Of a stretch of DNA of 64,000 nucleotides, positions 59,369 through 64,000 are shown one piece after another. Every line of letters begins with the position of its first letter. Within the stretch, counting starts at the first letter, position 1. Origin of the DNA: Ructibacterium sp965146665 (GTDB taxonomy: Bacteria > Bacillota > Clostridia > Monoglobales > Monoglobaceae); NCBI GenBank assembly GCA_965146665.1, contig CBCTHE010000004.1:124001-188000 (forward strand). Direction: 5' to 3'. The notes below the pieces were generated by a model. It was given only the letters and a program-made list of their open reading frames with translations. It was not told where the DNA came from and made no database searches. The position numbers were made by a program, and so were the translations under genes.

Positions 59369-59571
59369 AATTCCCATTCCCCCTCGCTGACCATTTCAAA
59401 GCCGCAAATACAACTGAATTATGGAAATCGAGCATGTAACGATCTCCCGTATATATACTTTAACACATTTGTCTTTTCGTGTCAACGATAAAAACGAAGA
59501 TTTTTCTGTTTTTCTGTTGTATAATAAATCTTCCCGGCGTTTTTTCTGTCCTTGGATTGGGTATCGCGCGC

Positions 59572-59603
59572 AAAAAAGGAGCCGCGGCCAAAGCCGCAGC
59601 TCC
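59572..59603 (-). terminator. Terminator of the NlpC/P60 gene
   Basis: Minus strand GGAGCTGCGGC-TTTG-GCCGCGGCTCC followed by TTTTTTG, 14 nt past the stop. Confidence 0.88.
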
Positions 59604-59617
59604 ATCGTATTAGCTTC

Positions 59618-60331
59618 TTAGTAAATGATCCGCCGCCCACCGGCAAAACGGCTGCTGTAATAGGAGCCATCAATGCTGGTGAACTTCACGACATCGCCGG
59701 TATGCGGTGCGTGAATCATCATGCCATCACCGACATACATACCGATATGGCTGACATAACCGCTTCCAGGACTGCTGTAGAAGCCGACCAGATCACCCGG
59801 CACCAGATTCTCTCTGGAAACTGCGATACCGTTGTTCATCTGATCCGCCGCAACACGGTTGATACTGTAACCGAGCTGTGCATACACATACTGCATCAGA
59901 CCGCTGCAGTCAAAACCCTTGGGAGAAGTTCCGCCGTACACATAGGGAACTCCCAGGAACTGCTTTGCGGCTTCTACTGCCGCCTGACCGCCCGTGAGAT
60001 CTATCTCAGGAATCGCACCCTCATAAACGGTGAAATACTCGTCTGAGACATAACCCATCAGGCCGTCGCCGTTATATGCAACATTCACCCATCCGGGTTC
60101 AATCCAGTTGACCTTCACGTATGTACCCATTGAGAGCGTCGCCAGAATTTCCGCGTCCATGGATGCGGACGATCTGACGTTCAGCGTTGTGGCATTTACA
60201 ACACCATAGTATTGACCAAAATCACTTGGTTCTTCGGTTGCGTACGCCGGAGCTATTATAAAAGCAGACATTGTCATCAATACACAAAGTGTTGCAACAA
60301 TTCTTCTAATACTTCTCTTACTAAAATTCAA
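59618..60331 (-). CDS. Secreted SH3b-NlpC/P60 peptidoglycan hydrolase
   Basis: The protein has 237 aa. The start is TTG 60331, nine bases after GGAGG; no ATG is better placed. Signal peptide through about residue 31 (CVLMTMSAFIIAPAYA). An SH3b domain (about 43-105; TTLNVRSSASMDAEILATLSMGTYVKV) is followed by NlpC/P60 (about 115-237) with Cys in KGFDCSGLMQYVY, His in GYVSHIGMYVGDG and a third polar residue in MIHAPHTGDVV. It cleaves D-Glu-DAP type bonds in peptide stems during wall turnover. Monocistronic. Confidence 0.93.
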   Translation of the reverse strand: MNFSKRSIRRIVATLCVLMTMSAFIIAPAYATEEPSDFGQYYGVVNATTLNVRSSASMDAEILATLSMGTYVKVNWIEPGWVNVAYNGDGLMGYVSDEYFTVYEGAIPEIDLTGGQAAVEAAKQFLGVPYVYGGTSPKGFDCSGLMQYVYAQLGYSINRVAADQMNNGIAVSRENLVPGDLVGFYSSPGSGYVSHIGMYVGDGMMIHAPHTGDVVKFTSIDGSYYSSRFAGGRRIIY

Positions 60332-60443
60332 AACAAAAAACCTCCAAATTTAAAAAGATTCCATGCTTAATTTTCCTACTTCACTTCCTTCCAGCATATA
60401 TTTTTGAATAAAAAATATGTGTTTCACAACGAACACGTTGGTT

Positions 60444-60472
60444 ATTATATACCTTTTTCCCAAAAAAGTCAA
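60444..60472 (-). promoter_or_regulatory. Sigma-A promoter of the NlpC/P60 gene
   Basis: Minus strand TTGACT (60467-60472), 17 bp, TATAAT (60444-60449). Leader of about 107 nt. Confidence 0.7.
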
Positions 60473-60520
60473 CCAAACGAGCTCCAAACTGGTCCAAAAC
60501 GGCCTTTTTTCCCAAAAATG

Positions 60521-60556
60521 AAAAAGCGCAAACACTTATACTCCGGGCGTTTGCGC
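60521..60556 (-). terminator. Orphan minus-strand terminator
   Basis: GCGCAAAC (60526-60533) pairs with GTTTGCGC (60549-60556); on the minus strand CTTTTTCATTTTT follows. It lies upstream of the NlpC promoter, so it ends some other minus-strand transcript. Confidence 0.6.
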
Positions 60557-60624
60557 AAATTGTGAACAATTTGTTAACTTTTCTAAACTTTCTATAAATT
60601 CTTTGTAAAATCCCACTTTAGTGT
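60521..60624 (-). ncRNA. Candidate small RNA of about 100 nt
   Basis: A minus-strand promoter TTGCGC (60653-60658), 17 bp, TAATAT (60630-60635) lies about 70 bp before the terminator hairpin at 60526-60556. The predicted transcript has no convincing open reading frame and contains AAATTG/CAATTT and the terminal GCGCAAAC stem. It is not a match I recognise. It could instead be an alternative long leader; evidence is promoter plus terminator only. Confidence 0.35.
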
Positions 60625-60778
60625 TATACATATTACCACGATTTTCACGCATGCGCAACTACAATCCGGTTAAATCATTGTTTCATTTATGTTAAGACAG
60701 GCGTCTGGACAATTTCTTATTATCCATGTTATTTCTGTGGAATTTTAAAAAACTATTTGCAATTCATAAGATTTATGG

Positions 60779-61050
60779 TATAATAACCTCACGAAATTAT
60801 CACAAAATCAAAGATTTTGGAAATTTCGGAGAACATTGTATCACATCACTTCGCCGCACGGCCTGCGCTCCGTTGCTTTTGTCAGAAAATCCAAGGGATT
60901 TTCCTTTGATGTGGTATAATAACCTCACGAAATTATCTCAAAATCAAAGATTTTGGAAATTTCGGAGAACATTGTATCACTTCACTCCGCGCCACAGGCC
61001 GCGCTCCGTTGCTTGTGTTTGAAAATCCTTTGGATTTTCCTCTGAAGCGG
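60779..61050. repeat. Two tandem 136-bp repeats upstream of yicC
   Basis: Unit 1 is 60779-60914 and unit 2 is 60915-61050; a third copy begins with TATAATAA at 61051 and stops. By manual alignment about 17 of 136 positions differ and there are no indels. Each unit begins at TATAATAACCTCACGAAATT (TGG directly before it in units 1 and 2), then has CAAAATC-AAA-GATTTTG inside GAAATT/AATTTC, a GC-rich centre and AAAATCC-nnn-GGATTTT. The period is not a multiple of three and unit 1 is not open in the frame of unit 2, so it is unlikely to be coding. Confidence 0.85.
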
Positions 61051-61096
61051 TATAATAATTTGGATGTTTATGCTATGCTTGAAAGGAAGACATGAA

Positions 61097-61972
61097 ATGC
61101 TGAAAAGTATGACCGGTTTTGGCCGCTGTGAGGCACTCATTGAGGGGTTTGACGTCAAAATACAGATTAAATCTGTGAATCACCGATACAGCGATTTTAC
61201 CATCAAAGCCCCAAGGTACTATACCTTTCTGGAGGAAAAGCTCCGCGCTCTCGCCATGGGTGAAATTGCACGCGGCAAGGTCGAGATCCTGCTGAGCCTT
61301 GACAGAAAGGATTCGGACGACAAGGTCATCACCCTTGACCGTCCGGTTGCTGAGGGATACCTTGGCGCTCTCCGCGCTCTGGGCGAATACGGACTTACGG
61401 ACGATTTGACCGTTTCCGCACTGGCCGGTTTTCACGACATCTTTCATATTGAATATAAAGACATTGATGAAGAGCAGATACTCAGAATCGTCTCTGCCGC
61501 TTTTCAGCAGGCCCTGGACGAATTTATGGAGATGCGCCGTGCCGAAGGCGCGCGTCTGGAGGCGAGCCTGCGCCGGCATCTGGAGGATCTGCTGTCCCAG
61601 GTGGCCGCCGTTGAAAAACGCTCGCCGGAATGTGTGGACGCATACCGGGAACGGCTCCGCGCCAGACTGGAGGAGGTTCTGTCTGACACATCCATTGAGG
61701 AGAGCCGTATTCTGACCGAGGCGGCCGTGTTTGCAGACAAAATTGCCGTGGACGAGGAAACCGTCCGGCTCCGCAGTCATGTCAAGGCTTTTGAGACTGC
61801 CATGACAGCGGCTCAGCCCATTGGGAAAAAGCTGGACTTTATCGTGCAGGAGATGAACCGGGAGGCCAATACCATTGGCTCCAAGGCCAATGACATTGAG
61901 GTGGCCGCCCATGTGGTGGAAATGAAGTCTATTATTGAAAAAATCCGGGAACAGATTCAGAATATCGAATAG
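61097..61972 (+). CDS. yicC: YicC family endoribonuclease
   Basis: The protein has 291 aa. ATG 61097 follows AAGGAAGA. It opens MLKSMTGFGRCEALIEGFDVKIQIKSVNHRYSDFTIKAPRYY, the YicC_N signature. The C-terminal DUF1732 part reads QPIGKKLDFIVQEMNREANTIGSKANDIEVAAHVVEMKSIIEKIREQIQNIE. E. coli YicC is an endoribonuclease acting on certain small RNAs. It heads the yicC-remA-gmk-rpoZ cluster, directly behind the 136-bp repeats. Confidence 0.94.
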   Translation: MLKSMTGFGRCEALIEGFDVKIQIKSVNHRYSDFTIKAPRYYTFLEEKLRALAMGEIARGKVEILLSLDRKDSDDKVITLDRPVAEGYLGALRALGEYGLTDDLTVSALAGFHDIFHIEYKDIDEEQILRIVSAAFQQALDEFMEMRRAEGARLEASLRRHLEDLLSQVAAVEKRSPECVDAYRERLRARLEEVLSDTSIEESRILTEAAVFADKIAVDEETVRLRSHVKAFETAMTAAQPIGKKLDFIVQEMNREANTIGSKANDIEVAAHVVEMKSIIEKIREQIQNIE

Positions 61973-62013
61973 CCCGCACCGGTGAAAAATTACGGAAAGA
62001 CTGAGGTAATAAC

Positions 62014-62289
62014 ATGAAACTAATCAATGTAGGATTCGGCAACATTGTCTCCGGAGACCGGGTCATTGCCATTGTGAGCCCCGATTCCGCTCCCATCAAA
62101 CGGATTGTGCAGGAATCCAAGGACAAGGGCCTGCTGATCGACGCCACCTGCGGGCGGCGCACCCGCGCGGTTATCATTACGGACAGCGACCATGTGATTC
62201 TTTCCGCCATTCAGACCGAGACCATTGCTAGCCGCGCGGAACCAAAAGAAGATGAAACCAGAGAGGAACTGACCGACGATGAAGAATAA
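62014..62289 (+). CDS. remA: RemA-like extracellular matrix regulator (DUF370)
   Basis: The protein has 91 aa. The core MKLINVGFGNIVSGDRVIAIVSPDSAPIKRIVQESKDKGLLIDATCGRRTRAVIITDSDHVILSAIQTETI is the full DUF370 domain. The last ~18 residues are an acidic tail beyond the usual end. RemA is a DNA-binding protein that activates matrix and osmoprotection genes in Bacillus. It overlaps gmk by 11 bp. Confidence 0.94.
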   Translation: MKLINVGFGNIVSGDRVIAIVSPDSAPIKRIVQESKDKGLLIDATCGRRTRAVIITDSDHVILSAIQTETIASRAEPKEDETREELTDDEE

Positions 62290-62848
62290 AGGAAACCTGA
62301 TTGTGATCTCCGGCCCCTCCGGCGTCGGTAAGGGAACTGTATGCGAACGCCTGCTCCGGGAGTGCCCGGATCTGACGCTGTCGGTCTCCGCCACTACCAG
62401 AAAACCGCGGACCGTAGACCAGGAGGGCGTCACCTATTATTTCAAGACAATGGATGACTTTGAATCCATGATCAAGCAAGGCGCATTTTTGGAATGGGCC
62501 TTATATAATGGAAATTACTACGGAACGCCGCTGGCGCCGGTACTGGAAAAGCTTGAGGCCGGACTGAACGTTCTGCTGGAAATTGATGTGCAGGGCGCGC
62601 TCAACGTGATGGATAACTTTCCGGACGGAATCTATATCTTCATTGCGCCGCCGGACAGGGAGACCTTAAGCCGCCGTCTGACCGGACGCGGCACCGAAAC
62701 GCCGGAGGAGATTGCGCGGCGGGTCGCCGCCGCGGAGCAGGAACTCGCCCAGCAGGACAAATACGACTATGTTGTGATCAATGACGCACTGGAAGACGCA
62801 GTGCAGTCAATCAAAGATATTATCCAGACAAGGAGTGTTGTTTTATGA
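62279..62848 (+). CDS. gmk: Guanylate kinase
   Basis: The protein has 189 aa. The P-loop is VISGPSGVGKGTVCERLL (residues 9-26). The GMP-binding part reads SVSATTRKPRTVDQEGVTYYFKTMDDFESM..GAFLEWALYNGNYYGTP, and the adenine side has RLTGRGTETPEEIARRVAAAEQE. It converts GMP to GDP. Its TGA overlaps the rpoZ ATG. Confidence 0.96.
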   Translation: MKNKGNLIVISGPSGVGKGTVCERLLRECPDLTLSVSATTRKPRTVDQEGVTYYFKTMDDFESMIKQGAFLEWALYNGNYYGTPLAPVLEKLEAGLNVLLEIDVQGALNVMDNFPDGIYIFIAPPDRETLSRRLTGRGTETPEEIARRVAAAEQELAQQDKYDYVVINDALEDAVQSIKDIIQTRSVVL

Positions 62849-63153
62849 TGATTTATCCCCCAATCGCTGAATTGGTTGAAAAAACCGGAAGCCGTTATGT
62901 ACTGGTGATTGAGGCCGCCCACCGTGCACGCCAGCTCTCTCAGGGTGCTTCGCCCTTATGCAGCTGCGATTCGAGCAAGGAGGTCTCCATTGCCACCAAT
63001 GAAATTTATCAAGACAAGCTCGGGGTTTATGCCAAGGCCGTGCCCGAGGAAACAGAGGCTTCCGCAGAAGCCGCTCAAGCCCCTGTTCTTTCAGGTGCCG
63101 CGGACGCCGGTTCTGTCACGGAGGATGCCGGTGCATCCATAGAGGAGTTTTAA
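62845..63153 (+). CDS. rpoZ: RNA polymerase omega subunit
   Basis: The protein has 102 aa. The omega core is MIYPPIAELVEKTGSRYVLVIEAAHRARQLSQG, then the conserved EVSIATNEIYQDKLGV. A C-terminal Ala/Glu-rich extension of about 35 residues is not part of the conserved fold. It starts ATGATG at 62845 or 62848; SD AGGAG is nine bases from the first. It helps RNAP assembly and (p)ppGpp response. Confidence 0.92.
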   Translation: MMIYPPIAELVEKTGSRYVLVIEAAHRARQLSQGASPLCSCDSSKEVSIATNEIYQDKLGVYAKAVPEETEASAEAAQAPVLSGAADAGSVTEDAGASIEEF

Positions 63154-63174
63154 CCCCTGCTGTGCCGTACTTAT

Positions 63175-63210
63175 AAAACGCCGGCTCTCATCCTGAGGCC
63201 GGCGTTTTCA
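63175..63210 (+). terminator. Hairpin between rpoZ and coaBC
   Basis: AAAACGCCGGC (63175-63185) pairs with GCCGGCGTTTT (63198-63208), with an inner CTC/GAG. It should end or attenuate the yicC-rpoZ transcript before coaBC. Confidence 0.75.
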
Positions 63211-63235
63211 GTATTGAATGAATGGAGGGAATTTT

Positions 63236-64000
63236 ATGCGCCCACTGAAAGACCGCTGTGTGGTCCTTGGGATCACAGGCGGAATCGCCGCATATAAGGC
63301 CGCGGATTTGGTTTCCCGGCTGAAGAAAATGGGAGCGGATGTCAAGGTCATTATGACCCGCTCCGCCGCGGAATTTATCGCGCCGCTCACCCTGCAGAGC
63401 CTCTCGCAGAACCCGGTGGCAATGGATATGTTTGAGGAACCCAGAAGCTGGGAAATCCGGCATATCTCTCTGGCCCAGTCCGCTGATGTCTTTGTGATAG
63501 CCCCCTGCACCGCCAATGTCATCGGCAAGATCGCCGGCGGGCTTGCCGACGATCTGCTCACCACCACCGTCATGGCCACAAAAGCGCCTGTGCTGATCGC
63601 GCCGGCCATGAACACAAATATGTATGAAAACCCCATTGTCCAGCAGAATATCCAAAAGCTGACGTCTCTGGGCTATACCTTCATTGCCCCGGAAAGCGGA
63701 CGGCTGGCCTGCGGCGACATTGGCAGGGGAAAGCTGGCGGATCCTGCGCATATTGCGGAATATGTACAGATTGCCGCCCTGCGCCCCTCCGGGGACCTCA
63801 GAGGCCGCAGAATCCTGGTCACCGCGGGTGCGACCCAGGAGGCGCTGGACCCAGTCCGCTATCTGACCAACCATTCCAGCGGGAAGATGGGCTATGCTGT
63901 TGCAAACGCCGCCTATCTGCGGGGCGCGGATGTGGTTTTGGTATCGGCTCCCAGCCAGCAAGCCGCCCTGCCCGGCGTCACCGTCCTGCCCGTGGTCTCC
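63236..64000 (+). CDS. coaBC: Bifunctional phosphopantothenoylcysteine decarboxylase/synthetase CoaBC, partial
   Basis: The first 255 codons are present and the gene runs off the right edge. ATG 63236 follows GGAGGGAATTTT. The N-terminal CoaC flavoprotein domain (1-180) has LGITGGIAAYKAADLVSRLKK, the His-containing IRHISLAQSADVFVIAPCTANVIGKIAGGLADDLLTTT, the PAMNTNMYENP motif and a SGRLACGDIGRGKLA flap with active Cys. The CoaB domain starts around residue 195 (RRILVTAGATQEALDPVRYLTNHSSGKMG). It makes 4'-phosphopantetheine for coenzyme A. Confidence 0.97.
   Translation, partial: MRPLKDRCVVLGITGGIAAYKAADLVSRLKKMGADVKVIMTRSAAEFIAPLTLQSLSQNPVAMDMFEEPRSWEIRHISLAQSADVFVIAPCTANVIGKIAGGLADDLLTTTVMATKAPVLIAPAMNTNMYENPIVQQNIQKLTSLGYTFIAPESGRLACGDIGRGKLADPAHIAEYVQIAALRPSGDLRGRRILVTAGATQEALDPVRYLTNHSSGKMGYAVANAAYLRGADVVLVSAPSQQAALPGVTVLPVVS

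Noticed and set aside
60726..61022. Plus-strand open frame of 98 codons across the 136-bp repeats
   Set aside because: The repeat period is not a multiple of three, the frame is not shared by the two units, it lacks an SD, and the repeated hairpins explain the sequence better.
60779..61050. CRISPR array
   Set aside because: Only two units, contiguous, with no alternating short repeats and unique spacers, and no cas genes in the window.

Overview
The window looks like chromosomal DNA from a spore-forming, Gram-positive anaerobe of the class Clostridia (Bacillota). The evidence is a spore protease (gpr) divergent from rpsT, a SpoIVFB-type M50 protease, SLH and stalk surface domains, an archaeal/vacuolar-type ATPase operon, strong SD sequences with several TTG starts, and the yicC-remA-gmk-rpoZ-coaBC order. 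By eye the DNA is GC-rich (mid-50s percent), with AT-rich control regions and one AT-richer island, vanRSY. No rRNA, tRNA, IS element, prophage or CRISPR array was seen. The genus cannot be named from this sequence.

Layout. 1-3271: a secreted transcobalamin-like pair (DUF4430 protein and an SLH-anchored alpha/alpha-barrel protein) and a LysR regulator. 3416-8538: a YeiH-type exporter divergent from the LysR gene, an AGCS amino-acid/cation symporter, and the TIGR03960/TIGR03936 radical SAM pair. 8724-10032: a SpoIVFB-like protease with a small membrane partner. 10046-14473: YbaK, a phosphoesterase, GrpB, and a LacI regulator divergent from a GH39-like glycosidase. 14598-20213: an RCC1-repeat surface protein, a HAD phosphatase, YhbY, an Spx/ArsC-like protein, an MFS transporter and an amidohydrolase. 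20466-27129: a ClpE-like ATPase, mntP behind a yybP-ykoY Mn2+ riboswitch, and a ppk-pfkA operon. 27488-32391: two stalk-domain proteins, hibernation factor HPF, a mutarotase-fold protein and the ACT/PFL pair. 32711-41256: a nine-gene V-type ATPase operon (G-like, C, I, K, F, E, A, B, D). 41348-46655: an AEC transporter, gpr, rpsT, a diguanylate cyclase and an XRE regulator. 46855-53436: the phosphate regulon pstSCAB-phoU-phoBR behind Pho-box-like repeats. 53650-56360: vanR-vanS-vanY without ligase genes. 56451-60331: holA, a stand-alone ComEC-type MBL protein, a methyltransferase and an NlpC/P60 hydrolase. 60332-61096: a long non-coding stretch with two tandem 136-bp repeats. 61097-64000: yicC, remA, gmk, rpoZ and the start of coaBC.

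Themes. Phosphate and energy metabolism recur: Pst/Pho uptake and sensing, polyphosphate kinase beside phosphofructokinase, and the V-ATPase. Cell-surface genes form a second theme: SLH, stalk and RCC1 proteins, NlpC/P60, and VanY under its own two-component system. Several units have readable control elements, including consensus promoters, a riboswitch whose P1 helix overlaps its terminator, a leader terminator before the diguanylate cyclase, paired operators around an XRE promoter, and VanR-like boxes. The least explained element is the 136-bp tandem repeat upstream of yicC. The least characterised protein system is the split transcobalamin-like pair at the left edge.
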